A stretch of DNA of 64,000 nt from DATAXV01 sp036272915. GTDB taxonomy: Bacteria > Chloroflexota > Dormibacteria > Dormibacterales > Dormibacteraceae. Below the pieces are notes generated by a model, which ran no database searches, was not told the origin of the DNA, and was given only the letters and a program-made list of their open reading frames with translations. Shown here piece by piece: positions 49,342 through 57,675 of the stretch. Position 1 is the stretch's first letter. The number at the start of each line of letters is the position of its first letter. The DNA is taken from assembly GCA_036272915.1 (NCBI GenBank), contig DATAXV010000112.1, forward strand, positions 1 through 64,000, read 5' to 3'. The position numbers were made by a program, and so were the translations under genes.

Positions 49342-50541
49342 TCAGTCGTCGATCGCGGCGTAGGCACAGGTCCAGAAGTCGCGCATCACCGCGGTCTGGA
49401 GCGGCGAGGTCATGCTCCGCTGAGTGAGCAGGATTCCGATCAGTCCCTCGACCGGATCGGTGTGCAAGGAGGCGCCGGTCCCGCCCTCCCAGCCGAAGCG
49501 CCCGGGGAGCGAGGAGAGCTCAGTGCGGCGGAGGTCGACCGCGAGCCCCATCCCCCACCCCGACCGGCCGGCGAAGAACATCGGATTGTCCGCCCGCTGC
49601 TGATCGGTGAGCTGGTCGGTGGTCATCAGCTCCACCGACGACCGGGAGAGGATGCGCGTCCCCCCGTGCCGGCCGCGGTTGAGCAGCATCGTCGAGAAGG
49701 TGAGCAGGTCGTCCGCGGTCGAGACCATCCCGCCGCCTCCCGATGGGAAGGAGGGCGGCCGGGTCAGCTGCGCCTCACCGGCCGCGCCCGTCTCCACCAG
49801 GGCCCCGGAGACCGGATCGGGGCGGTAGGCGGCGGGCAGCCGCTCGACCTTGGCCGGAGGGACGTGGAACCCGGTGTCGGCCATGCCCAGCGGGGAGAGG
49901 AGGCGCTCCTCCATCAGCTCCGGGAGGGGCCTGCCCGCGGCGCGGGCGAGGAGCACGCCGAGCACGTCGGACGAGACGTGGTACATCCAGCCCTCGCCGG
50001 GCTGGTGGACCAGGGGGAGGGTGCCCAGGCGCCGCATGTACTCGTCCGGACCGAACGGTGCCGAATCGGGACCGGGTGACAGCCTCGCCTCCGCGATCGC
50101 GCGCTGGATGGGCAGCGAGCCGCGCGGCGCCAGGATCATGCCGAGCCCCATGCGGTTGGTCAGGAGGTCGCGCAGGGTGATCGGCCGACGGGCGGGAACG
50201 GTGTCGTCCACCGGCCCGTCCAGCTGTCGCAGGACGCGCCGGCCGGCGAGCTCCGGCAGCAGCGGATCGACGGCGTCGTCCAGCCGGATCCCGCAGTCCT
50301 CGACCAGGATCAAGGCCACCGTGGCCAGCATCTGCTTGGTCAGGGAGGCGATGCGGAAGATGGCGTCGCGGCGCATGGCGACGGTCCCGCCCGCCTCCAT
50401 GGCTCCCAGCACCTCGACCTGGACCTCGCCCCTGCGGGCCACCACCGCGACCAGGCCGGGCACCTCGCCGCGCTGGACGTAACCGGCGAGGACATCGTGA
50501 AGCCGCCGGAGCCCTGAGGCCGACAGATTTGATGCGGTCAT
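49342..50541 (-). CDS. serine beta-lactamase-fold esterase/peptidase
   Basis: Class C beta-lactamase-related protein (family VIII esterase or D-aminopeptidase group), 399 aa. The nucleophile tetrad is SLTK (Ser about 73, Lys 76), the second motif is YHVSS (Tyr at the YxN position), and a late GWEGGTGAS matches the third motif region. No signal peptide is seen, so a cytoplasmic esterase is more likely than antibiotic resistance. AAGGAGAAGGG precedes the ATG. It is followed on the same strand by the Gfo/Idh gene after 83 bp. Confidence 0.82.
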   Translation of the reverse strand: MTASNLSASGLRRLHDVLAGYVQRGEVPGLVAVVARRGEVQVEVLGAMEAGGTVAMRRDAIFRIASLTKQMLATVALILVEDCGIRLDDAVDPLLPELAGRRVLRQLDGPVDDTVPARRPITLRDLLTNRMGLGMILAPRGSLPIQRAIAEARLSPGPDSAPFGPDEYMRRLGTLPLVHQPGEGWMYHVSSDVLGVLLARAAGRPLPELMEERLLSPLGMADTGFHVPPAKVERLPAAYRPDPVSGALVETGAAGEAQLTRPPSFPSGGGGMVSTADDLLTFSTMLLNRGRHGGTRILSRSSVELMTTDQLTDQQRADNPMFFAGRSGWGMGLAVDLRRTELSSLPGRFGWEGGTGASLHTDPVEGLIGILLTQRSMTSPLQTAVMRDFWTCAYAAIDD

Positions 50542-50575
50542 CCCTTCTCCTTCAAGACCTGGACGGCGAGCCGCC

Positions 50576-50595
50576 CCGGGACCGGCCGGTCCCGG
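50576..50595. repeat. 20-bp perfect palindrome
   Basis: CCGGGACCGGCCGGTCCCGG lies 34 bp upstream of the minus-strand esterase start, in the 292-bp region shared with the divergent dehydrogenase gene. Position and perfect symmetry fit an operator. No other gene or T-run terminator is seen in this gap. Confidence 0.4.
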
Positions 50596-50833
50596 CTCCG
50601 ACCAGACCTCATTCTCAGGCGTGAGCGCACGCGGGCAACGCGGAGCCGGCCGGTTCGGGCGCGGCCACAATAGATGAAAGCGCTGCCACTCGCGCGGGAG
50701 TGGCGACGCCGCGCACCGTGCCGGGCCCGCCTCCCGATCGCCGACGCCGTGGGCCTGGCGCGCGGACGACGGTGGCCAGGATCGACTCCTCGCGGCCGGG
50801 GAGGGGAGGAGGAGACATGCACAGGAGGCGCCG

Positions 50834-51862
50834 ATGCCCAGGGAGCTGATCGCGGTATCGACGGGACGCATCGAGTTCCGCGAGTACGAGGAGCCGTCTC
50901 TGGCGGCGACCCAGGTGCGGGTCAGGACCGACTTCGCCGCGGCCAAGCACGGGACCGAGGGGGCCATGGTCCGCGGCTACGCCGCCGCGCGGGGCCCCTG
51001 GGATGAGGAGCTGCAGCTCTTCGACACCTCCCGCGCGGCCGCCTCGGCGGCCCCGGTGGCGGTGGGCAACATGTTCGTCGGCACCGCGGTCGAGGTCGGG
51101 TCCGAGATCAGCGGCATCAGGACCGGTGACCGCGTCCTCGGTTACGGGCGGTTCAGCGAGAGCCACACGGTCGAGGCGGAGGCCCTGCGAGTGGTGCCCG
51201 CCGGTGTCGACTGGAGGTCGGCGGTGTGTCTCGACCCGGCCGACTTCGCTCTCGGGGCGGTGCGTGACGGCGGGGTCCGGGTCGGCGACGCGGTGGCCGT
51301 CTTCGGGCTGGGGGCGATCGGGCTGATGGTCGTCCAGATCGCTCGCATGGCCGGCGCCAGCCCGGTCATCGCCGTGGATCCGCTGAGCCGGCGGCGGCAG
51401 GTCGCCGCCGGGCTTGGAGCCGACCTCACCCTCGACCCGACCGCCGTCGACGCCGGTCGCGAGATCAAGGCCTCGACCAGCGGCAGGGGCGTCGACGTCG
51501 CCATCGAGTACAGCGGCAACGCGGCCGCGCTGCAGGCGGCGCTTCGCGGCATCGGCTTTCGTGGCACCGTCGTCGCGGGCGCCTTCCCGGCGCCCTATCC
51601 GGCTGGTCTCGACTTCGGCGCCGAGGCCCACCTCAACATCCCCAGGATCGTCTTCTCCAGGGCCAACAGCGAGCCTGGGAGAGACGATCCGCGATGGACC
51701 GAGGCCAGGCTCTACGACACCTGCTGGCGATGGATCTGCGACGGACGGCTGCGGGGCGAGAGCGTGGTCGACCCCGTGGTCCCATTCGACGACCTTCCCG
51801 GCGCCTACGAGATGATCCTGAGCGCTCCCGAGGGCGCCATCAAGCTGGGGGCACAGCGATGA
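50834..51862 (+). CDS. zinc-binding-dehydrogenase-like MDR protein
   Basis: Medium-chain dehydrogenase/reductase, 342 aa, with the NAD-binding turn VAVFGLGAIGLMVVQIARMAGA and acid in AVDPLSRRR. Where classical ADHs have Cys-Gly-x-Asp it reads AAAKHGTEGAMV, the variant of MDR proteins that lack the usual catalytic-zinc cysteine. AGGAGG (50823-50828) is 5 nt before the ATG. Its stop overlaps the next gene (ATGA). Coupling to a hydroxypyruvate-isomerase-like protein suggests oxidation of a sugar or polyol that is then isomerised. Confidence 0.8.
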   Translation: MPRELIAVSTGRIEFREYEEPSLAATQVRVRTDFAAAKHGTEGAMVRGYAAARGPWDEELQLFDTSRAAASAAPVAVGNMFVGTAVEVGSEISGIRTGDRVLGYGRFSESHTVEAEALRVVPAGVDWRSAVCLDPADFALGAVRDGGVRVGDAVAVFGLGAIGLMVVQIARMAGASPVIAVDPLSRRRQVAAGLGADLTLDPTAVDAGREIKASTSGRGVDVAIEYSGNAAALQAALRGIGFRGTVVAGAFPAPYPAGLDFGAEAHLNIPRIVFSRANSEPGRDDPRWTEARLYDTCWRWICDGRLRGESVVDPVVPFDDLPGAYEMILSAPEGAIKLGAQR

Positions 51863-52644
51863 CCACTCCGATCCGGCAGTCCTTCGCCCTCGATCTCTTC
51901 CTTCGCGACGGCCTCACCCTGGACGAGCTGCTGGCCGGCGCCGGCGCCATCGGCTACCAGGCCGTGGACGTCTTCTTCCCGTCTCCCGAGCGCCTGGAGG
52001 AGATCCACCGGACGGCGCAGTGCCACGGCATCTCGATCTCCTCGCTGTGCGGTCATCACGACCTCGTCCACGGGCTCAACGACGCCACCCAGCACGAGCG
52101 CATCCGCACCGAGCTGCGGGAGACGATCGCCGCCGCCGAGCGCTACGGGATCCCCGGCCTGATCACCTTCTCCGGCTCCGCGGAGGGACGGGGCGACGAC
52201 GAGGCCATCGAAGCCTGCGCCGAGGGTCTGGCCCCGGTGGTGAGGATGGCCGAGGACGCCGGCGTGAACCTCAACATGGAGCTTCTCAACAGCCGGCGCG
52301 ACCACCCCGACTACCAGTGCGACCACACCGTCTGGGGGCAGCGGCTCTGCGACGCCGTCGGCTCACCCCGCGTGACCCTCCTCTACGACATCTATCACAT
52401 GCAGATCATGGAGGGCGACCTGATCGACACCATCCGGTCGCACATCGGCAGCATCACCCACATCCACACCGCCGGGAACCCGGGCCGGGGCATGGTCGAC
52501 GACGGCCAGGAGATCAACTACCCGGCCGTTTGCCGCGCCATCGCCGAGACCGGCTACACCGGCTTCGTCGCCCACGAGCTGAAGACCGACCTGCCTCCGC
52601 TCGAGGCGCTGAGGATCTGCCACCGGATCTGCGACGTGCCCTGA
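51859..52644 (+). CDS. hydroxypyruvate isomerase-like TIM-barrel protein
   Basis: Sugar phosphate isomerase/epimerase family, 261 aa, similar to Hyi. Metal-site marks are NMELLNSRRDHPDYQC (Glu), TLLYDIYHMQIMEGD (Asp/His, a strongly Hyi-like segment), THIHTAGNPGRG (His) and GFVAHELKT (Glu). It overlaps the dehydrogenase gene by 4 bp. Hydroxypyruvate to tartronate-semialdehyde isomerisation is possible; related aldose-ketose isomerisation of the dehydrogenase product is equally plausible. Confidence 0.83.
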   Translation: MTTPIRQSFALDLFLRDGLTLDELLAGAGAIGYQAVDVFFPSPERLEEIHRTAQCHGISISSLCGHHDLVHGLNDATQHERIRTELRETIAAAERYGIPGLITFSGSAEGRGDDEAIEACAEGLAPVVRMAEDAGVNLNMELLNSRRDHPDYQCDHTVWGQRLCDAVGSPRVTLLYDIYHMQIMEGDLIDTIRSHIGSITHIHTAGNPGRGMVDDGQEINYPAVCRAIAETGYTGFVAHELKTDLPPLEALRICHRICDVP

Positions 52645-52793
52645 GAGCGGCCGGCGCCGGGGGCGGACGGTGCTCGGGGCTGGCCGCTCACCCTCGCCGC
52701 GGCGAGGTCGGAGACTTCCGTGCCGAGCGCTGAAATGACCGTGGTGGTTGCGAGGGGCGGCGGGCCGTAGACTGTCCGCGAACACCACCCACC

Positions 52794-52806
52794 CTAGCGA
52801 GGCTAG
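52794..52806. repeat. CTAGC-GAG-GCTAG inverted repeat before parA-like gene
   Basis: A perfect 5-bp inverted repeat with a 3-nt centre ends 6 nt before the GTG of the ParA-like gene, where a ribosome binding site would normally be. It could be an operator for autoregulation or sequester the start. Confidence 0.3.
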
Positions 52807-52812
52807 CAAATC

Positions 52813-53562
52813 GTGAAGATCTTCGCCACCTACAACATCAAGGGAGGGGTGGGAAAGACGTCTGCCGCCGTCAACCTCGCCTACCTGGCCGCCAACAGCG
52901 GGCGCCGGACGCTGCTCTGGGACCTCGATCCACAGGGTGCCGCCACCTACGTCTACCAGGTCAAGGCGCGCGTCAAGCACGGCGGCAAAGCGCTGATCAC
53001 CGGCAAGCGCCCTCTCGACGGCGCCATCCGCGAGACCGCCTTCGAGCTTCTCGACCTGCTGCCGGCGGACTTCGACTACCGCAACATGGACCTCGAACTG
53101 GACAGCGCGAAGAAGCCGACGAGGCGTCTGGCCCGCGTGCTGTCGTCGCTCGAGGGCACGTACGACGTGGTCTTTCTCGACTGCCCACCGAGCATCTCGC
53201 TGGTCTCGGAGAACGTCATGCACGCGGCCGACACCCTACTCGTACCGATCATCCCAACCACACTGTCGGTGCGGACGCTCGAGCAGGTGGAGCGCTTCAT
53301 CGACAGCTTCGACGGCAGCCGGCCGTCGGTGCTCGCCTTCTTCTCCATGGTCGACGGGCGCAAGCGGCTGCATCGCGAGACGATGGAGCGCCTCTGGCGG
53401 GATCGCAGCGACATCGCCAGCACGACCATCCCCGCCCTCTCCGTCGTCGAGCAGATGACCGTCCGGCAGGCACCGGTGCTCGTCTTCGCGCCCAAGAGCC
53501 AGCCGTCCCTTGCCTACGCGCAGCTCTGGGAGGAGGTGGTCCAGCGCGACGGGGACCGCTGA
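52813..53562 (+). CDS. orphan ParA-family ATPase
   Basis: Deviant Walker A ATPase of 249 aa. The signature NIKGGVGKTSAAVNLAYLAA (about residues 8-27) has both ParA lysines. LLWDLDPQGAATYVY is the A' motif and VVFLDCPPSISLVSENVM the Walker B. There is no N-terminal DNA-binding extension, so it is the short Soj-like form. No parB, parS-like 16-mer or plasmid gene is adjacent, so it is an orphan. It may position a non-chromosomal cargo or partner a distant protein. The GTG lacks a good ribosome binding site. Confidence 0.85.
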   Translation: MKIFATYNIKGGVGKTSAAVNLAYLAANSGRRTLLWDLDPQGAATYVYQVKARVKHGGKALITGKRPLDGAIRETAFELLDLLPADFDYRNMDLELDSAKKPTRRLARVLSSLEGTYDVVFLDCPPSISLVSENVMHAADTLLVPIIPTTLSVRTLEQVERFIDSFDGSRPSVLAFFSMVDGRKRLHRETMERLWRDRSDIASTTIPALSVVEQMTVRQAPVLVFAPKSQPSLAYAQLWEEVVQRDGDR

Positions 53563-53593
53563 GGCGAAGGGGCACCCCGCGCCGGTTGGGTGA

Positions 53594-53869
53594 TCAGGGG
53601 ATCGCGACCGCGACGCGCCGGACCTCCACCTGGTCGATGACGACGCCGGGCGCTGTCCACGCGCCGGTCGACTCCATCATCGCCCTCGCCTGCCCCTCGG
53701 TCTCGAACATGACCACGGCGAAGCCGCGACCGTCGGCCGGCTCCAGCCAGTAGCCGCGGGCGAAGCCCTCCGAGGACCGGATCTCGGGCAGGATCTTGTC
53801 GGTCAGCACCGCCGCGGCGGCGGGTGCCAGGGCGGGGTCGACGGTGAGCCAGACGACGGCTGCGTACAT
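53594..53869 (-). CDS. antibiotic-biosynthesis-monooxygenase (ABM) fold protein
   Basis: A 91-aa ferredoxin-like alpha+beta protein: MYAAVVWLTVDP, then LTDKILPEIRSSEGFARGYW, FAVVMFETEGQARAMM and a final strand VEVRRVAVAIP. This is the dimeric ABM/EthD-type barrel used by small oxygenases and heme-binding proteins. GGAGG is 6 nt before the ATG. It converges on the ParA gene. Substrate and activity unknown; many such proteins are non-enzymatic. Confidence 0.65.
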   Translation of the reverse strand: MYAAVVWLTVDPALAPAAAAVLTDKILPEIRSSEGFARGYWLEPADGRGFAVVMFETEGQARAMMESTGAWTAPGVVIDQVEVRRVAVAIP

Positions 53870-54050
53870 GGATGTCCTCCATTCGTCCTGTGTCGCGTGA
53901 GCAAGCCCCACGAGCTTTGACGACCGAGGCTGCGGCCCAAACTCATCGCCGAACCGGGAGCGATCGTCGCCGGCCCTCACCCGACCCCCGGCTCACCGGT
54001 GCTCCGGCCCGTGAAGCGTGGGGTGCGTCACGGCGATACGCTAACTCGCA

Positions 54051-55307
54051 ATGGAACCCTGGTTCACCTCGGCCAAACTCGGAATCTTCATCCACTGGGG
54101 CATCTATGCCGTCAAGGGTGTGCCCGAGTCGTGGTCCTTCTTCAACGGGGAGATCGGCTACGACGACTACATGGACCAGCTCCAGGGATTCACGGCGAGC
54201 CACTTCGACCCCGACCAGTGGGCGGAGCTCTTCCTCCGCGCCGGCGCCCGGTATGCCGTCCTGACCTCCAAGCATCACGACGGTGTCGCCCTCTTCGACA
54301 CCAGGCAGAGCGAACTCTCCACCGTCCGGCGAACGCCGGCCGGCCGCGATCTCGTGCGCGAGTTCGTCGATGCCATGCGCCGCCACGATCTCCGGGTCGG
54401 GCTCTACTTCTCACACCTCGACTGGTCCCACCCCGACTACGCCACCGTCCGCAGGCACGAGGCGGGCGACCGTCAGCTCAATCGATTCTCGGCACCCCCG
54501 CCCGGAGAGGAGGATCCGGAGCGCTGGGAGCGGTTCCTGCAGTTCCACCGGGCCCAGGTCGAGGAGGTTATCCGCGCCTACCACCCGGACCTGCTCTGGT
54601 TCGACGGCGAGTGGGAGCGCGACGAGCCCCAGTGGCGGATGCGCGAGCTGCGCGAGCAGATCCGGCAGTGGGATCCGCACGCCATCGTCAACGGCCGGAT
54701 GCTGGGCTTCGGCGATTACGCGACGCCCGAGCAGGGCATCCCCATCGAGCCGCCCGAGGGGCCCTGGGAGCTCTGTCTCACCATCAACGACTCCTGGGGC
54801 TGGCAGGGCGGGGACCGCAATCACAAGTCGGTCCGCCAGCTGGTCCGCATCCTCGCCGAGACCGTCGGCGCCGGCGGCAACCTGCTGCTCGACGTCGGGC
54901 CCCACGAGGACGGCACCATCACCGAGGAGCAGCGGGAGCGCCTCGAGGGTCTCGGCCTGTGGGTCGACCGCCATGCCGAGGCGATCTACGACACGCGACG
55001 AGGCCTGCCCTGCGGCCACTTCCACGGCGCCTCCACGCTGACCCCCGACCGCCGGACGCTCTACCTCTTCCTGTTCGACCGCCCCAACGAGCACGTCGTG
55101 CTGAGGGGCCTCCAGACCCCGATCCATCACGTGCGCGTCGTCGGCAGCGCCAGCAAGCTGCGCCACCGCCTCTACGGCGGCCTCGGCGAGGTACCCGGCC
55201 TGGTCTACATCGACATCGCCGACGGGCACCTCGACCCGCTGACGACCGTCCTCGCCGTCGAGTTCGAGCAACCGCTCGAGCTCTACCGTGGGAAGGGCCG
55301 GGACTGA
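54051..55307 (+). CDS. alpha-L-fucosidase, glycoside hydrolase family 29
   Basis: Retaining alpha-L-fucosidase of 418 aa. The GH29 N-terminal KLGIFIHWGIYAV and VLTSKHHDGVALFDT (fucose-binding His pair), GLYFSHLDW, and the nucleophile region DLLWFDGEWE (Asp) are all clear. A C-terminal beta-domain follows residue 330. There is no signal peptide, so it acts in the cytoplasm on imported fucosyl-oligosaccharides. A FucI-like isomerase and an oligosaccharide-type ABC importer occur elsewhere in the window, but no co-regulation is evident. ATG 54051 follows AT-rich DNA without a ribosome binding site; leaderless expression is possible. Confidence 0.9.
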   Translation: MEPWFTSAKLGIFIHWGIYAVKGVPESWSFFNGEIGYDDYMDQLQGFTASHFDPDQWAELFLRAGARYAVLTSKHHDGVALFDTRQSELSTVRRTPAGRDLVREFVDAMRRHDLRVGLYFSHLDWSHPDYATVRRHEAGDRQLNRFSAPPPGEEDPERWERFLQFHRAQVEEVIRAYHPDLLWFDGEWERDEPQWRMRELREQIRQWDPHAIVNGRMLGFGDYATPEQGIPIEPPEGPWELCLTINDSWGWQGGDRNHKSVRQLVRILAETVGAGGNLLLDVGPHEDGTITEEQRERLEGLGLWVDRHAEAIYDTRRGLPCGHFHGASTLTPDRRTLYLFLFDRPNEHVVLRGLQTPIHHVRVVGSASKLRHRLYGGLGEVPGLVYIDIADGHLDPLTTVLAVEFEQPLELYRGKGRD

Positions 55308-55372
55308 CCTCGGCCGGCCTTCACCGGGGCGCTGGGATCGGGCGGTGCGCCTGTGCTATCACTGGGCGCGCG

Positions 55373-55891
55373 ATGACTGAGCCGTGGGAGCCGCCGATCC
55401 GAGTGATCCCGTCGGCGCGCCGTACGCGGACGATATCGGCGCGGATGGTCGCGGGCACGCTCGAGCTCCGCGTACCCGCCTCGATGTCGGAGGCGGAGCG
55501 GGGCCGGTGGGTCGAGCGGATGCGCGAGCGCCTCCGCCGCCAGGTGCGGAGGACCAGGAACGACGTCGACCTGGAGGACCGCGCGCAGCGTCTCAACCAG
55601 CGCCACTTCCACGGCGCGCTGCGCTGGAACGGCGTGGCCTGGGCCGAGCAGGAGAGCCGCTGGGGGTCCTGCTCACCGGCGGCGGGCGGGATCCGCATCT
55701 CCTCCCGTGCCGCCGAGCTGCCCCCGTGGGTGCTCGACTACATCCTCGTCCACGAGCTCGCCCACCTCCGCGAGCCGGGGCACGGGCCCGAGTTCTGGGC
55801 CCTGTGCAACCGCTACTCGCTGACCGAGCGTGCCCGCGGCTACCTGATGGCCGTCGACCATCTCCGGGGACAGCAGGAGCTCACGGAGTGA
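55373..55891 (+). CDS. YgjP-like (DUF45) zinc metallopeptidase
   Basis: A 172-aa protein of the YgjP/WLM-like metallopeptidase family. The zinc site HELAHLREPGHGPEFW (about residues 128-143) gives HExxH plus a third His. Upstream WGSCSPAAGGIRISSRAAEL is the family's conserved substrate strand. Related proteins sit beside restriction or DNA-repair genes in other bacteria; here the neighbours are metabolic. Its 3' end overlaps the convergent dehydrogenase by 11 bp. Confidence 0.8.
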   Translation: MTEPWEPPIRVIPSARRTRTISARMVAGTLELRVPASMSEAERGRWVERMRERLRRQVRRTRNDVDLEDRAQRLNQRHFHGALRWNGVAWAEQESRWGSCSPAAGGIRISSRAAELPPWVLDYILVHELAHLREPGHGPEFWALCNRYSLTERARGYLMAVDHLRGQQELTE

Positions 55892-56918
55892 GGACGATCT
55901 TCACCGCCTGACGGGCGTCGAACAGCCGGTAGGCCTCCTCCGCCTCGGCCAGCTTCATGCGGTGGCTGATGATCCGCGAGGGATCGATCCTCCCCGCCGC
56001 CAGCAGGTCGAGCAGCGGCCGCATGCGGGGCTGCACGTTGCACCAGCCCGACCGGAAGGTGAGATCGCGCAGCCAGGCGTGCATGTAGGGGAAGTCGCCG
56101 CCCACCTGCGAGGGCACGCCGACGCAGGACACGGTCCCGCCGCCGCGGACGCATTCGATGGCCGTCTCGATCGCCGACGGCACGCCCACGCACTCGATGC
56201 TGGCATCGACCCCGAGGTCTCCGGTCTGGGCGCGCAGCGCCTCCACCGGGTGGGTGCGCGAGGCGTCGACCGGGATCGCCCCCAGGCTCCTCGCCACCTC
56301 CAGGCGCTCGGCGACCATGTCCACAGCGAAGATGCGGGCCGGCCCGAAGAGCTGGGCGGCCATGATCGCGAGCAGGCCGACCGGCCCGGCGCCGACCACG
56401 GCCACGGTGTCGCCCGGATGAATGTCCGCGCGCTCGGCGCCGAACATGGCCGTGGCCAGCCCATCGCCGACGAAGATCGCGTTCTCGTCCGAGACCTCGT
56501 CCGGGATCACCTCGAGGGTGTGGTCGGCGAAGGGCACCACGCAGTATTCGGACTGGCCGCCGCCCAGATCGCCGAGGAACTCGCCGTGCCCGAACGTCCC
56601 CTTGTGCTCGCACTGCGAGTACCAGCCCCGCCGGCACAGGCGGCAGGCGCCGCAGGCGCTGAAGAAGGAGGCGACCACGCGCTGGCCTGGCTCGAACCGG
56701 GTGACGGCGCCTCCCACCTCCTCGACCACGCCCACGAACTCGTGCCCGATCTGCGCGCCCTGCTGCACCGGGGTGGCACCGTGCAGCAGGTGCAGGTCGG
56801 AGCCGCAGATGGCGCTGAGCGTGATCCTGACCAGGACCTGGTGGGACTCGTTCAGCGACGGGCGGTCGACCTCCTCGACCGCGAACCGGCCGACATCCTG
56901 GAACGTCACTGCCTTCAT
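55881..56918 (-). CDS. zinc-dependent alcohol dehydrogenase with structural zinc
   Basis: Medium-chain dehydrogenase, 345 aa, with a complete zinc set: catalytic CGSDLHLLHG and GHEFVGVV, and the structural-zinc loop CGACRLCRRGWYSQC (about residues 88-102). The NAD turn is VAVVGAGPVGLLAIMAAQL. It groups with threonine/glutathione-independent formaldehyde/sorbitol-type dehydrogenases by motif. It is followed upstream on the same strand by a small kinase gene ending 10 bp before its ATG, so both may be one operon. Confidence 0.87.
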   Translation of the reverse strand: MKAVTFQDVGRFAVEEVDRPSLNESHQVLVRITLSAICGSDLHLLHGATPVQQGAQIGHEFVGVVEEVGGAVTRFEPGQRVVASFFSACGACRLCRRGWYSQCEHKGTFGHGEFLGDLGGGQSEYCVVPFADHTLEVIPDEVSDENAIFVGDGLATAMFGAERADIHPGDTVAVVGAGPVGLLAIMAAQLFGPARIFAVDMVAERLEVARSLGAIPVDASRTHPVEALRAQTGDLGVDASIECVGVPSAIETAIECVRGGGTVSCVGVPSQVGGDFPYMHAWLRDLTFRSGWCNVQPRMRPLLDLLAAGRIDPSRIISHRMKLAEAEEAYRLFDARQAVKIVLTP

Positions 56919-56928
56919 CGGGACCAGT

Positions 56929-57528
56929 CTAGAGGCGCCGGGGCGGCTTCTCCTCCGCCTCGCCCGAAGCAAGGAGCCGGACTCCGACCCAGGCCTCGAC
57001 GGCCTCGATCGATGGCTCGTAGCCGCTGGTGGTGTCGACGCGCAGCACGGGAACGCCGAGGTCGGGCGGCTCGGCCGCGGCGAGGTCGGGAGACGTCCAG
57101 TCGCGGTAGTCGTCCGGGCCCAGCTCGGCGTAGCCGGCGTCGAAGTGCACCCAGTGTCGCGAGGGTCCCCGGAGCCGGACGCGGTTGAACAGCGTTCGCC
57201 GGTCGGTGTCGCACTGGAGCAGCGCGGCGCGGGCCGAGGCGACCAGAGGGCGGATGCCGTCGACGACGTCGCCGTGGAACGGCGCCTCCAGGATCGCCCC
57301 CAGGCCGAGGTCGAGATGGCGGCGGGCGAGCGCGAGGATGACGGCGAAGCTGGCCTCGCCGAGGCGGACCGAGTCCTCCCGCGCCGGGGCGCCGAGGACA
57401 TCGGCCATCCCCTCCTTGATCGTGTCCTTGTCGAGCACGGGCATGCGCAGTCGCCTGGCGAGCAGCGCCGCCTGCGTCGACTTCCCGGCCCCGGCCGCAC
57501 CGTTGACGAGGAGCAGGGACGCCGTCAT
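56929..57528 (-). CDS. P-loop small-molecule kinase
   Basis: A 199-aa P-loop kinase resembling AAA_33/chloramphenicol-phosphotransferase-type and gluconokinase-like proteins. Walker A is VNGAAGAGKSTQAALLARRL (about residues 8-27). DKDTIKEGMADVLG is the substrate-proximal helix, and an Arg-rich lid follows (DRRTLFNRVRLRG). Phosphorylation of a small hydroxyl compound is inferred. It is upstream of the zinc dehydrogenase (10-bp gap). Confidence 0.7.
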   Translation of the reverse strand: MTASLLLVNGAAGAGKSTQAALLARRLRMPVLDKDTIKEGMADVLGAPAREDSVRLGEASFAVILALARRHLDLGLGAILEAPFHGDVVDGIRPLVASARAALLQCDTDRRTLFNRVRLRGPSRHWVHFDAGYAELGPDDYRDWTSPDLAAAEPPDLGVPVLRVDTTSGYEPSIEAVEAWVGVRLLASGEAEEKPPRRL

Positions 57529-57675
57529 CGGACCCGCTCCCCCCTCGCACCGCGCACCCGACGTCCCCTCACCTGACTCTCTCCGAACATCCGAGGGAGG
57601 ATAGCCGGAGGGCCGCCGTCGCATCGTACAAACGGTCCACAGATCGAGCAGTTCACCGCATAAGCTGGGGGCGAA

